Shown piece after piece: positions 1 through 9,526 of a DNA stretch of 64,000 nt; position 1 is the stretch's first letter, and every line of letters starts with the position of its first letter. The notes below the pieces were generated by a model. It was not told where the DNA came from, searched no databases, and saw only the letters and a list, made by a program, of their open reading frames with translations. Made by a program: the position numbers and the translations under genes. This DNA comes from an uncultured Clostridia bacterium (GTDB lineage Bacteria > Bacillota > Clostridia > TANB77 > CAG-508), in assembly GCA_944386645.1 (NCBI GenBank), contig CALXBW010000006.1, forward strand, positions 1 through 64,000, written 5' to 3'.

Positions 1-795
1 TTCTACAAACTCTAATCCTTCTGGTATATCATCTTTTATACTTTCTGCATATCCTGCTATACTTCCTTCATTATATACTCTTATTGTATACTCTACTAAA
101 TCTCCATTTGATGTTACTACTGGGTCTTTTGTATGATTATATGTTACTTTATTTCCACTCACAGTTACTTGCGGTACCCTATTTGTTATACTACTTTCAT
201 TTAATCCAGTTATAAACTTTCTTAATGCTAAATCAAAATATTTTACTACTATATATTCTTTATCTATATCATCTTCTCCGTCTAGCCCATTTCCTGGCAC
301 AGAATCTATATCTTCTATTTCTTCTCCATCTGCATTTGCGTCATCATTTATTTCTGCAGTATTTATTAATGTCCTTTTTGATGTATTTGGTTCTGTTACT
401 TTAAACACAACTTTTACATCTTTATATGATAATGTTTCCTTTGTTCCTCCAAATGCATTTATTATATTGTCTTCACCTTTTTCTTTTGATAAATAATCTG
501 TTGTTATACTATTTCCTGTCTTTACCCATCCATATTGTTTATTTATTTCATTATCTTCTACAAACTCTAATCCTTCTGGTATATCATCTTTTATACTTTC
601 TGCATATCCTGCTATACTTCCTTCATTATATACTCTTATTGTATACTCTACTAAATCTCCATTTGATGTTACTACTGGGTCTTTTGTATGATTATATGTT
701 ACTTTATTTCCACTCACAGTTACTTGCGGTACCCTATTTGTTATACTACTTCCATTTAATCCAGTTATAAATTTTCTTAATGCTAAATCAAAATT
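1..795 (-). repeat. Near-identical 555-bp tandem coding repeat
   Basis: Bases 1 to about 240 recur at 556 to about 795 with only a couple of differences, a period of 555 bp (185 codons). This implies recent duplication or gene conversion inside the adhesin, and repeat number may vary between strains. Confidence 0.85.
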
Positions 796-2004
796 ATAAT
801 CTATACTATTTTCTTGCTCATAAGTTATTAATTTATCTGTTAGTTTTACTAAAGGCTGTTGTGATGTGTCTCCTTCCACAACTCCTAATATAGCCTCTGT
901 TTTATAGTATTCACAATTTATTTTTAACTTTAATCCTGTTACACCATTTCCTTTAGGTACTGATATATAGAAATTTTCTCCTACTAAATCTGCTATTGTC
1001 TTTCCTGATTCTACATTTACTTTGTCTCCTGAGTTATTTTCTTTTAATAAACTATAATTATTTATTGTCTTATTACTCTGGTCTACTACTTGAGTACTTA
1101 TATTATATGGTAACTCTGATTTTTTTTCTATCTTAAATGGTCCTACTATTACATTACTACTTGTATATTCTGTTTTTAATTTATTTTGTACTAAATTTAT
1201 TGGAGCTGATAATTCTCTTACATCTCCACTTCCATATTTGTTTGCATTTATCATAGCATTATTTATTAAATACTTATATAGTGTTTGTGCATCATCTTGT
1301 CTTCCTGAATCCATATCATAACCATTATAATTTGCAGTATTATTTTTTTCACTTATTTGTATTGCAGGTAAACTCTCTCCCATATCATATTTACTATCTC
1401 CTGCATTTGTAAAATGCCATATTGCTAATTGTTGTACTACTTCCAAATCTGAATCTGTTAAATTAATTTGGTCAAGTGTAAATGGTGGTATTAATGAAGT
1501 ATCATTTAACTGTTCTGCAAATGCATTTTTTAATAATATCTCCCTTTTTTGTGTTGAATTTTCACTTTTTGGTAAATATATATTATCAAGTAACCACAAA
1601 AGTGCATTATAATTTGTATATGTAATATTTTTTGCCTCACCATTAACTTGTATTTGTTTAGTTATATTTGTATCTGTTGGCAAACTACTTAAATAGTTAC
1701 TAGGTATATTTGATTTTTCTTTTAAATTATATGTAAATGTGTATGTTAGTCTTGTTGTCGGTTCTGTTATTGTTCCTCCAAATCCAGGTCCTGCCCTTAT
1801 ACAATATATGTCATTATTAAAATTTTTTACATTATTTAAATACTCTACTACTTTAAATACATCAATATTTTTTACTTTATATGCATAACCATCTTCACGT
1901 AATTGTACAATTCCCAATTCCTGTTTTGAAACTGAAAATATTTTTAACTGAAAAATTAAAATAAAAAATATTATTAAAAATGTAATTATTTTCTTTTTTC
2001 TCAT
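1..2004 (-). CDS. Thioester-domain surface protein with repeat domains (partial, C-terminus off the left edge)
   Basis: The frame is open from ATG at 2004 to the window edge (668 codons seen). An N-terminal hydrophobic signal segment is followed by a region matching a thioester domain (TED): a YCI motif with Cys at about residue 68 and a later QLAIWHFT motif carrying the partner Gln. In this family the Cys-Gln bond lets the protein bind host or surface ligands covalently. Repeats beginning FDLALRKFITGLN follow, of the DUF11-like conserved-repeat type with VYNEG and DDIPEGLEF motifs. The gene is a paralogue of the next gene upstream on this strand. Two repeats of 185 residues are almost identical at DNA level. 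The ribosome binding site is AAGAGG. A cell-wall anchor would lie outside the window. Family call strong, ligand unknown. Confidence 0.85.
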   Translation of the reverse strand, partial: MRKKKIITFLIIFFILIFQLKIFSVSKQELGIVQLREDGYAYKVKNIDVFKVVEYLNNVKNFNNDIYCIRAGPGFGGTITEPTTRLTYTFTYNLKEKSNIPSNYLSSLPTDTNITKQIQVNGEAKNITYTNYNALLWLLDNIYLPKSENSTQKREILLKNAFAEQLNDTSLIPPFTLDQINLTDSDLEVVQQLAIWHFTNAGDSKYDMGESLPAIQISEKNNTANYNGYDMDSGRQDDAQTLYKYLINNAMINANKYGSGDVRELSAPINLVQNKLKTEYTSSNVIVGPFKIEKKSELPYNISTQVVDQSNKTINNYSLLKENNSGDKVNVESGKTIADLVGENFYISVPKGNGVTGLKLKINCEYYKTEAILGVVEGDTSQQPLVKLTDKLITYEQENSIDYNFDLALRKFITGLNGSSITNRVPQVTVSGNKVTYNHTKDPVVTSNGDLVEYTIRVYNEGSIAGYAESIKDDIPEGLEFVEDNEINKQYGWVKTGNSITTDYLSKEKGEDNIINAFGGTKETLSYKDVKVVFKVTEPNTSKRTLINTAEINDDANADGEEIEDIDSVPGNGLDGEDDIDKEYIVVKYFDLALRKFITGLNESSITNRVPQVTVSGNKVTYNHTKDPVVTSNGDLVEYTIRVYNEGSIAGYAESIKDDIPEGLEFVE

Positions 2005-2034
2005 ATCTAAACCTCTTAATTAAACTTCAATTAT

Positions 2035-2062
2035 ATTCTACTATTTTATATAATTAAGTCAA
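2035..2062 (-). promoter_or_regulatory. Sigma-A-type promoter of the partial thioester adhesin
   Basis: On the minus strand TTGACT (2062-2057) and TAGAAT (2040-2035) are separated by 16 bp, about 30 bp upstream of the ATG at 2004. The call rests on sequence match only. Confidence 0.55.
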
Positions 2063-2245
2063 TATTAATATAATCATAATAATCGTATATACTTACGGAT
2101 AGCATTTTTATATGTTTTTTTTCATTTTTCATTCTTTTTTATTACAAAGTTTTATTATTTTACAAATTTCTTTAGGGAAATGTTATATGCGACTGAAGTC
2201 ACAATTAATAGTGAATGATGAATGGTAATATCTTTTACTTAATAC

Positions 2246-2281
2246 AAAAAAGATGACTAATCTTTAATCCTAGTCATCTTT
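2246..2281 (-). terminator. Intrinsic terminator after the second thioester adhesin
   Basis: A GATGACTA/TAGTCATC hairpin lies just past the stop at 2294 and is followed on the minus strand by a T run. Upstream bases 2185-2230 also contain a copy of the AATTAATAGTGAATGATGAAT filler repeat. Confidence 0.75.
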
Positions 2282-2293
2282 TCTAATTATATT

Positions 2294-5200
2294 TTATAAA
2301 ACATATCTTTTAATTAATACAACTCCACCAGCTATTGTGATTAATACTATTCCTATTAATGTAAAATATATTCTATTTTGTCCTGTTTTTATTGATAGTG
2401 CTACTGGTGCATCATCTATATCATCTTCCCCATCTACTTGATTATTTGGTGTTGAATCTATATCATGTGCTCCTTTATCATTATAGTCTTCACTTATTTC
2501 TGCTATATTTATTTTCACTCCCATATTATCTGGATCATTCTTCCATGTTAATATTACTTTTACTTCTGCTGTTTCTCCTGGTTGTAATAATGTATTTTCA
2601 AGTTGTCTTGTTACTATTTTATCTCCTGATACTGTCCAATTTGGATTATCTTCTTGCATAAACTCTAATCCTTCTGGTATATAATCACTTATCTCTTTTG
2701 CATATCCTGCTATTTGTCCTTCATTTGTTATTTTTATTGTATATTCAAATTTTACTGTTATATTATTTAAATTCTTTCTATCTAAATCCACTTTTACTAC
2801 TGGCTCTGGTTGCTCTAATCCTGTATGTCCTGTATCTTGCTCTGTTGTTACTCCATTTTCTGTTATAAATACTTTACTTACCCATTTTAATAATGATAAA
2901 TCAAAATATTGTACTCTTACATATTCTTTGTCTATATCATCTTCTCCTTCTATTCCATTTCCTGGAGTTGAATCTATATCTGGTGTATCATATTCGTTGC
3001 TATCATCATTTATTTCTGCTGTATTTATTAATATTCTATCTGATGGTAGCATTTTCTCTGTTACTCTAAATGCTACTTTTACATCTTTGTATGCTGGCTC
3101 TTCCATTGTATCTCTATCAAATCCTGGTATTATATTATCTACTGCTCTATCCTCTGATAAATAATCTGTTGTTATTGTCATTCCATCTTCTGATAATACC
3201 CATCCATATTGTTTATTTATTTCATTATCTGGTAAGAATTCTAATCCTTGTGGTACATCATCTCTTATACTCTCTGCATAACCATCTGCACTACCTTCAT
3301 TATATACTCTTATTGTATATACAACTATATCTGAATTTGCTACTACCACAGGTTCTTTTGTATGATTATATGTTATATTTCCTTCATCATCTATTGTAAT
3401 TTGTGGTACTCTATTTGTTATTTCTTGGTCATTTACCGCAGTTATGAATTTCCTTAATGCTAAATCAAATGATACTAGTTTAACATATTCTTTATCTATA
3501 TCATCTTCTCCATCTACTCCATTTCCTGGTGTTGAATCTATATCCTCTGTTGGATTTCCATTTTCATCTGTATCATCACTAATTTCAGCTGTATTAACCA
3601 AAATATTTTCTGAAGTATTTGGTTCTATTACTCTAAATACTATTTTCAAATCTCTATATGCTGGTTCTTCCATAGTTGTATTATCAAAAGCTGGTATTAA
3701 ATTATTTGAACCATTTTCCCTTGCTAAATAATCTGTTGTTATTTTTGTTCCATCTTCTGATAATTTCCATCTATATTGAATATTAGTTTCATTATCTTCT
3801 ACAAATTCTAATCCTACTGGTACATCATCTGTTACTTCAGAAGCAAAACCACTTATTGAACCTTCATTATATACCCTTAATGTATACTCTACTAAATCTC
3901 CATTTGAAACAGCTACAGGATCTTTTTTATGCTCATATGTAATATTTCCTTCATCATCTATTACAACTTGAGGTACTCTATCTGTTACTTGCTCATCATT
4001 TACAGCTGTTATGAATTTTCTTAATGCTAAATCAAAATATTTTAGTTTTACATATTCATAATCAATATCATCTTCTCCATCTACTCCATTTCCTGGAGTT
4101 GAATCTATATCTTCTGTTGGATTTCCATTTTTATCTGCATCTTCACTTATTTCAGCTGTATTTTTTAATATATTAGTAGATGTGTTTGGTTCTATTATTT
4201 GAAGTGCTATTTTAACATCTTTATATGCGGGTGTATTCATTGTGTCTTTATCAAAAGCTTCTATTATATTATTTTCATCTCTTTCATAAGATAAATAATC
4301 TGTTGTAACATAGCTTTCATCTTCTGATAATTTCCATCTATACTCAACATTTATTTCATTATCTATTAAAAATTTAGTTCCTGCTGGAATATCATCTTTT
4401 ATTTCATTTGCATAACCTGATGTTGGTCCTTCATTATACACTCTTATTGTATATATCACTATATCACCATTTTGAACAGATACAGGTGTTTTTGTATGAG
4501 TATAAGTTATTTTTCCTGTACTATCAACAGTAACTTGAGGTACTCTATTTGTTATTTCTTTATCATTTACACCTGTTATAAATTTTCTAAGTGCTAAATC
4601 AAAAGGTTTTAATACTAAATATTCCTTATCAATATCATCTTCTCCATCTACTCCATTTCCTGGAGTTGAATCTATGTCTTCTATTGGATTTCCATTTTCA
4701 TCTGAGTCATCATTTATTTCTGCTGTATTTATAAGTGTTCTATCAGAAGAATTTGGTTCTATTACTTTAAAAGCAACTTTTACATCTCTATAATCAGGTG
4801 TATCCATAGTTTCACTATCAAATGGTTTTAATAAATTTGTTTTGTTATCATCTTTTTGTAGATAATTTGTAACTATTGATTTTCCATCTTCTGACAATCT
4901 CCAACCATATTCTATATTTGTTTCATTATCTGGTAAAAATTCAAGGCCCTCAGGAATATCATCTTTTATTTCATTTGCATATCCTGCAACTTTTCCTTCA
5001 TTATATATTCTTAAAGTATAAGTAACAATATCTCCTGACTCAACTTCAATTGGTGTTTTCTTATGATTATAAGTTATTTTTCCAGTTTTACTATCTATTG
5101 TAACTTGAGGTACTCTATCTGTTACTTGATTATCATTTACACCAGTTATAAATTTTCTTAATGCTAAATCAAAATTATAATTTATTCCAGCAACCTGTTC

Positions 5201-6427
5201 TACTTCTTGAGGTTTCTTTTCAATAATGACAACTGGTTGTTCTGAATTAGGTGAACTGCTTACTGTCCAGAAAACTGCTTCAGATTCATAATAAGATACT
5301 TTTAATTTCAATTTAATTTCTGTTATTCCTGAATCTTGTCCCACTGCTATAAAAAAATCTTGTCCAATAATATCAGTTATCTTTTTTCCCTCTTCTGCAG
5401 TGATCAAATCACCATTTGAATCTTTTATATATAAAGTATAATCAGATATATTTTCATCATTTTCATTAACTACATTTGCTTCTAATGAATAAGGTAAATC
5501 TGATAATTTATCTATTCTAAATGGTCCTACTACAAAATTATTATCTATATATTGAGTTGTTAAAGTATTATTTGCTAATTGTACTGGTTTAGTCAAATGT
5601 CTATCATCACCTTTTCCATATGATGATGCATTTAACATTGCTTGATTAATTAAGTATGAATATAATGCTTGAGCATCTTCTTGTCTATATGAATCCATAT
5701 CATATCCATCATAATTAGTTGTACTATCTTTCTCACTGATTTGTATTGCAGGTAATGTTTCTCCAACATCATATTCATTATCACCTGCATTTGTAAAATG
5801 CCATATTGCTAATTGTTGTACTACTTCTATATCTGAATCAGTCAAATTAACTTGGCTTATATCAAATGGCGGATATAATTCATCATCTTCTAATTTATCT
5901 TTAAAAACAGCTTTTAAAAGATTGTCTCTCATCTCTTGTCTTGCTGTTTCATCTTCATATTTTGGTAAGTATATATTATCTACCAACCATAAAACAGCAT
6001 TATAATTACTATATGTTACTTCTTTTGTTTCTCCATCAACTTCTATTTCTTTTGTTATATCAGTATCAGAAGGTAATACATTTTTATAATTATCAGGTAT
6101 ATCACCAACATTTTTTAAATCGTATGAAATATCATATGTTCTACGTTGCAATGGATCAGTAATTGTTCCACCAAAACCAGGTCCACCTTTTATACAATAA
6201 ATATTATTTTCAAAACTTTTTGAATCATTTATGTATTCAACAATTTTAAAAATATCTAGTAATCTTTCACTACCTGTTCCTCCTACTTTAATTTTATAAG
6301 AATAACCATCTTCTCTTAATTGAACTATTCCAAGTTCATGCGTTACTGCAGCAAATATTGAATTTTGGAAAAACATAGTTATTATAAAAATAATTAATAC
6401 AACTAGAAAACCTTTTACTTTACTCAT
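2294..6427 (-). CDS. Large thioester-domain surface adhesin with five repeat domains
   Basis: The product is 1377 aa. A signal segment (about residues 6-27) precedes a thioester domain with Cys at about 78 (NIYCIKGG) and QLAIWHFT at about 205-212. Four FDLALRKFIT repeats of about 180 aa follow, then a diverged fifth (FDLSLLKWV), each with a VYNEG core and a DIDSTPGNGVDGEDDID linker. The C-terminus has SIKTGQ, a hydrophobic span and a short basic tail (KRYVL). That layout fits a sortase substrate whose motif departs from LPXTG. A sortase gene lies at 54.1 kb in this window. TED proteins attach covalently through the Cys-Gln thioester. Adhesin function is family knowledge; the ligand and the sorting motif are inference. 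RBS AGAGAGGAAAG. Confidence 0.88.
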   Translation of the reverse strand: MSKVKGFLVVLIIFIITMFFQNSIFAAVTHELGIVQLREDGYSYKIKVGGTGSERLLDIFKIVEYINDSKSFENNIYCIKGGPGFGGTITDPLQRRTYDISYDLKNVGDIPDNYKNVLPSDTDITKEIEVDGETKEVTYSNYNAVLWLVDNIYLPKYEDETARQEMRDNLLKAVFKDKLEDDELYPPFDISQVNLTDSDIEVVQQLAIWHFTNAGDNEYDVGETLPAIQISEKDSTTNYDGYDMDSYRQEDAQALYSYLINQAMLNASSYGKGDDRHLTKPVQLANNTLTTQYIDNNFVVGPFRIDKLSDLPYSLEANVVNENDENISDYTLYIKDSNGDLITAEEGKKITDIIGQDFFIAVGQDSGITEIKLKLKVSYYESEAVFWTVSSSPNSEQPVVIIEKKPQEVEQVAGINYNFDLALRKFITGVNDNQVTDRVPQVTIDSKTGKITYNHKKTPIEVESGDIVTYTLRIYNEGKVAGYANEIKDDIPEGLEFLPDNETNIEYGWRLSEDGKSIVTNYLQKDDNKTNLLKPFDSETMDTPDYRDVKVAFKVIEPNSSDRTLINTAEINDDSDENGNPIEDIDSTPGNGVDGEDDIDKEYLVLKPFDLALRKFITGVNDKEITNRVPQVTVDSTGKITYTHTKTPVSVQNGDIVIYTIRVYNEGPTSGYANEIKDDIPAGTKFLIDNEINVEYRWKLSEDESYVTTDYLSYERDENNIIEAFDKDTMNTPAYKDVKIALQIIEPNTSTNILKNTAEISEDADKNGNPTEDIDSTPGNGVDGEDDIDYEYVKLKYFDLALRKFITAVNDEQVTDRVPQVVIDDEGNITYEHKKDPVAVSNGDLVEYTLRVYNEGSISGFASEVTDDVPVGLEFVEDNETNIQYRWKLSEDGTKITTDYLARENGSNNLIPAFDNTTMEEPAYRDLKIVFRVIEPNTSENILVNTAEISDDTDENGNPTEDIDSTPGNGVDGEDDIDKEYVKLVSFDLALRKFITAVNDQEITNRVPQITIDDEGNITYNHTKEPVVVANSDIVVYTIRVYNEGSADGYAESIRDDVPQGLEFLPDNEINKQYGWVLSEDGMTITTDYLSEDRAVDNIIPGFDRDTMEEPAYKDVKVAFRVTEKMLPSDRILINTAEINDDSNEYDTPDIDSTPGNGIEGEDDIDKEYVRVQYFDLSLLKWVSKVFITENGVTTEQDTGHTGLEQPEPVVKVDLDRKNLNNITVKFEYTIKITNEGQIAGYAKEISDYIPEGLEFMQEDNPNWTVSGDKIVTRQLENTLLQPGETAEVKVILTWKNDPDNMGVKINIAEISEDYNDKGAHDIDSTPNNQVDGEDDIDDAPVALSIKTGQNRIYFTLIGIVLITIAGGVVLIKRYVL

Positions 6428-6471
6428 ATTATACTCTTTCCTCTCTCTTAAAATACTACATTAATATATAT

Positions 6472-6500
6472 ATTTTATATATTTAAGTGTAGTTAGTCAA
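6472..6500 (-). promoter_or_regulatory. Promoter of the large thioester adhesin
   Basis: TTGACT (6500-6495) and TAAAAT (6477-6472) on the minus strand are 17 bp apart, about 45 bp upstream of the start codon. Confidence 0.6.
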
Positions 6501-6859
6501 TACAAATAATATCCATTATAATTTACATATTATTCTAACGCATACGGAAACAAATATTATTTGTAATAACAACATACATTTACAATTATATTACATTTTT
6601 ATTATTTTTTCAATGTTTTATGTAAATTCTTGTTTAAAATCTTTATTTCCGTAAGTTGTAATAGCCACTCAATGATTGCCATAAAATAATTGAGCCAAGA
6701 AATAATGTTAATTTATTAATTAGTAGAATATTTTTATATTTTTGTATATTTGAAAAAATTTTTTGTAGAAGCGAACAGTGTTCGCCCGTTCTACGAAGGA
6801 ATTGCTAAAAATAAAAATAAATAATCATCTTATTTACTTTAAAAAAAATTAAAAACTCA
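6501..6859. other. Intergenic stretch with one palindromic element
   Basis: I see no coding frame with a ribosome binding site here. The only structure is the palindromic repeat at 6765-6794, listed separately. Confidence 0.6.
6765..6794. repeat. Palindromic dispersed repeat (GCGAACA type), copy A
   Basis: GCGAACAGTGTTCGC (6771-6785) is flanked by GTAGAA and TTCTAC, which extend the stem. The same core occurs at 26018, 28138 and 53936. It resembles small non-autonomous palindromic repeats; function unknown. Confidence 0.7.
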
Positions 6860-6888
6860 TTGACTTTTAATAATTATTTTGCTATTAT
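6860..6888 (+). promoter_or_regulatory. Promoter of the tRNA-Gly/tRNA-Cys pair
   Basis: TTGACT (6860-6865), a 17-bp spacer and TATTAT (6883-6888) lie just upstream of the first tRNA. Confidence 0.65.
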
Positions 6889-6908
6889 ATTGATTGTAAT
6901 TAATTTAT

Positions 6909-6984
<76 letters not shown>

Positions 6985-7037
6985 TTTTTTGTAACACAAA
7001 TTATATATATGAATATTATATTATATATAATTTATAT

Positions 7038-7111
7038 GGCGCCATGGCCAAGTGGTAAGGCACGAGTCTGCAAAACTCTTATCCTCAGTTCGATTCTGAG
7101 TGGCGCCTCCA
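7038..7111 (+). tRNA. tRNA-Cys (anticodon GCA), CCA encoded
   Basis: Acceptor GGCGCC pairs with GGCGCC before TCCA. The anticodon loop is CTGCAAA with GCA, and the T loop is TTCGATT. It lies 53 bp after the tRNA-Gly and is probably cotranscribed with it. Confidence 0.95.
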
Positions 7112-7135
7112 AATGTGCGACTTTCAGTCGCAGTG

Positions 7136-7213
7136 AATAATTAATAGTGAATGATGAATAGTGAATAGTTTTTAATTGCCTTTAAGAGCACATTTGTACT
7201 ATTCACTATTCAT
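7136..7213. repeat. MITE-like inverted repeat of GTGAATAGT units
   Basis: TGATGAATAGTGAATAGT near 7152 is matched in inverted orientation by ACTATTCACTATTCATTA near 7196-7213. Related AATTAATAGTGAATGATGAAT sequence occurs at 2203-2225 and near 54050-54080. Probably a decayed non-coding repeat family. Confidence 0.55.
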
Positions 7214-7215
7214 TA

Positions 7216-7262
7216 ATAATAAAAATAACTATAGAAATCTTTGATTTCTATAGTTATTTTTA
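7216..7262. terminator. Bidirectional terminator between the tRNAs and the D,D-carboxypeptidase
   Basis: A long near-perfect stem (ATAACTATAGAAATC/GATTTCTATAGTTAT, loop TTT) has A runs on one side and T runs on the other. It can end the minus-strand gene at 7266 and tRNA readthrough. Confidence 0.75.
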
Positions 7263-7265
7263 TTA

Positions 7266-8522
7266 TTAGTTTATGTACTCTTCCATATACCTACTCATAT
7301 TAAATAAAATATCTTTATAATAATAAGATATATCTTTCCTCTCAACATTTCTATTACATAAAATATCCACTCTTTCAATTTCATCATTGTCTATACTAAC
7401 AATTAATTCTCCTATTTTTTCATCTTGTTTTACTGGTGCTTTTATTTTATCTATACAATTAATTTCTATTTTTAAATCTTTTACCTTTTCTTTTTTTATA
7501 GGATATACATCATATTTTATATCACTTAATTTTATTTCTAAAAAATCTTCTTTACCTTTTTCTACATTAACTATATGCTCATTTTTCCAATTCTCGAAAT
7601 TCTTATATATAACATCTTCTAAATTATATCTTTCAAAATTTTTATATGTATATTCAATTAAACTAATACTATCTTTTGTTCTAAATTTTTTAGTATCTGC
7701 ACCTAGAACAACGCAAATAACTGAAAAATCATTTCTTGTAATAGATGTTACCAAGCATCTACCTGCATTATTAGTAAAACCAGTTTTTACACCATTTACT
7801 CCATTTAATACTCCTAATAATTCATTAGTATTATTTATACTTTTTGGAATACCATTAATATTAATACTACATTGTTTAGTATTTACTATTTTAGAAAATG
7901 TTTTATTATTCATAGCATAATTTGTAAGTAGTGCTAATTCATATGCTGTTGTATAGTGTTCAGGATTATCAAGTCCATGTGGTGTAACAAAATGTGTATT
8001 AACTAAATTTAGTTCCTTTGCTTTTTCATTCATCATACTAGCAAACCCTTCAACACTGCCACCCAAATATTCAGCTATCTGCACAGCAGCATCATTACCT
8101 GAACGCAACATCAAACCATATAATAAATCATTTAAACTTAATTTATCACCTGTTTTTAAACCTAATACTGAGCCACCAATAGATGCAGCTTTTTTTGATA
8201 CTTCTACAGTATCATTTAACTTACCACTTTCTATAGTTAAAATAGCTGTCATTATTTTAGTTGTTGAAGCCATTGCTCTTTTGCTAAATGCATTTTTTTC
8301 AAATAACACAGCACCTGTTTTTCTATCTAATACTATAGCAGCTCTAGAATTTAATACTGGATCATTTGAACTTTCAGTACTACTTGTAATATATTCATTC
8401 CATATTTCACTAAAATCTATATTCTCTGAATCTTCTTCATCTGCTTTTACATATCCACATATAGATAAAAATACAATAAGAGTTAATATTAGTATTTTTT
8501 TCAGATTATTTATCATTTTCAT
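7266..8522 (-). CDS. D-alanyl-D-alanine carboxypeptidase (PBP5/DacF type)
   Basis: The product (about 418 aa) is exported and trims the terminal D-Ala from peptidoglycan stem peptides. A signal peptide covers about residues 6-27. The serine-peptidase S11 motifs are all present: STTK near residue 86 (SxxK), SGN near 141 and KTG near 246. A C-terminal domain of about 110 aa follows, as in the DacA/DacF group, and probably holds the enzyme at the membrane. ATG at 8522 is preferred over TTG at 8528 because AAAGGA is correctly spaced from it. In Clostridia paralogues act in vegetative growth or sporulation; which applies here cannot be told. Confidence 0.93.
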   Translation of the reverse strand: MKMINNLKKILILTLIVFLSICGYVKADEEDSENIDFSEIWNEYITSSTESSNDPVLNSRAAIVLDRKTGAVLFEKNAFSKRAMASTTKIMTAILTIESGKLNDTVEVSKKAASIGGSVLGLKTGDKLSLNDLLYGLMLRSGNDAAVQIAEYLGGSVEGFASMMNEKAKELNLVNTHFVTPHGLDNPEHYTTAYELALLTNYAMNNKTFSKIVNTKQCSININGIPKSINNTNELLGVLNGVNGVKTGFTNNAGRCLVTSITRNDFSVICVVLGADTKKFRTKDSISLIEYTYKNFERYNLEDVIYKNFENWKNEHIVNVEKGKEDFLEIKLSDIKYDVYPIKKEKVKDLKIEINCIDKIKAPVKQDEKIGELIVSIDNDEIERVDILCNRNVERKDISYYYKDILFNMSRYMEEYIN

Positions 8523-8587
8523 TTTCAATCCTTTCTACTTATATTACTCTTTAATTCTATTCTATTTTACTTTTATCTATACATACA

Positions 8588-8625
8588 AAAAAGAATAAAG
8601 CTTCAAATATGAAACTTTATTCCTT
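8588..8625 (-). terminator. Intrinsic terminator after the orphan gene at 8635
   Basis: On the minus strand a GGAATAAAGTTTC-type stem pairs with GAAGCTTTATTC and is followed by TTTTTT. Confidence 0.7.
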
Positions 8626-8634
8626 TTTTATTTT

Positions 8635-9381
8635 TTATGGTCTTAATACCACAAGTCCATTTGATAGAATAGATGGTATCCAACCCAAATAGAAATTAGT
8701 TGCGTAGCCTAAAGGACGCGATTTACCATATGAAAATGCATCCCCTCCCATTTGAGCGTATTTGAAACGATGACTATAACTGTTTTTCACAGTTTTGGAC
8801 GTATTTCCAAAAATGGATAATCCAAAAAATTCTCTGGCCCCTGTTTTTTCCAATTTGTTTTTTGGATCTTTCCCATCTCTATAATGACCCGTTCTTGACG
8901 CGTCACCATCTATTTCTTCTTCATAAATAATGTTATCTTTTAATAACCTTAATAACAAAAGGAAATAATCTGATATATCAGCCAGCTCACTTACTCCTTT
9001 CATGTAATTACTTGATAATTTTTCCCATGTTTCAAATGCCAAATTATATGGCGGCTCAGCCCCATCTATAAATTGTATATTATTGGCATCTAACAGAGAA
9101 GCTTCTTTAGATGAAATAAATAAGTAAGGCTTCCGATTTAATCCTTTCATGTCATTTGGAACCATTTTTCTTTTTAAAATGTCTTTTTGCACAAATCTTT
9201 TAAATCTTTGAGGAATATCCATTAATGTTAAATCGGATAAATCAACCAGCATAAATTCGTCTCTGCCATATATCTTCGTAAAAAAATATGGAGAATCTTT
9301 TTTAGTATAGAGTTCATCTATCCAAGTTGGTAAAACAACACCAGCATTTGATTTTAATTTATAGACTTCTTTAATTCTCAT
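8635..9381 (-). CDS. Orphan protein of unknown function with atypical codon use
   Basis: I do not recognise this 248-aa protein. It has no signal peptide or membrane span and looks soluble. The start has a strong site (AAGGAGGAAACATT before ATG), and a terminator follows the stop, so expression is likely. It uses richer codons than its neighbours (GCG, CGT, ACG) and contains one in-frame CGG at 9134-9132 (in GLNRKPY). Skipping one base there leads soon to a stop, so CGG must be read in frame or translation fails. The composition suggests acquisition by transfer. It stands alone between two terminated units. Confidence 0.7.
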   Translation of the reverse strand: MRIKEVYKLKSNAGVVLPTWIDELYTKKDSPYFFTKIYGRDEFMLVDLSDLTLMDIPQRFKRFVQKDILKRKMVPNDMKGLNRKPYLFISSKEASLLDANNIQFIDGAEPPYNLAFETWEKLSSNYMKGVSELADISDYFLLLLRLLKDNIIYEEEIDGDASRTGHYRDGKDPKNKLEKTGAREFFGLSIFGNTSKTVKNSYSHRFKYAQMGGDAFSYGKSRPLGYATNFYLGWIPSILSNGLVVLRP

Positions 9382-9483
9382 AATGTTTCCTCCTTGCTGT
9401 AAAATAAGAAATCTTTATAATATTACTCAACATAATATATTATACCATAATTATGCCTTTTTTCAACATAAATCTACATAAAA

Positions 9484-9521
9484 AATATCATTATTAAACA
9501 AAAGTTTAATAATGATATTTT
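9484..9521 (-). terminator. Intrinsic terminator after the membrane protein at 9527
   Basis: ATATCATTATTAAAC pairs with GTTTAATAATGATAT around an AAAA loop, with A and T runs outside. Confidence 0.75.
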
Positions 9522-9526
9522 TTATT

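Noticed and set aside
426-770. Plus-strand open frames across 1-6400 (for example 426-770, 2392-2661, 3070-3399)
   Set aside because: They are rich in Leu, Tyr and Phe, have no ribosome sites, and are mirror frames of the repeat-rich adhesin genes on the other strand.
7136-7213. CRISPR-like repeats in the GTGAATAGT filler
   Set aside because: Units are short, irregular and in inverted orientation; there are no spacers of equal length and no cas genes.
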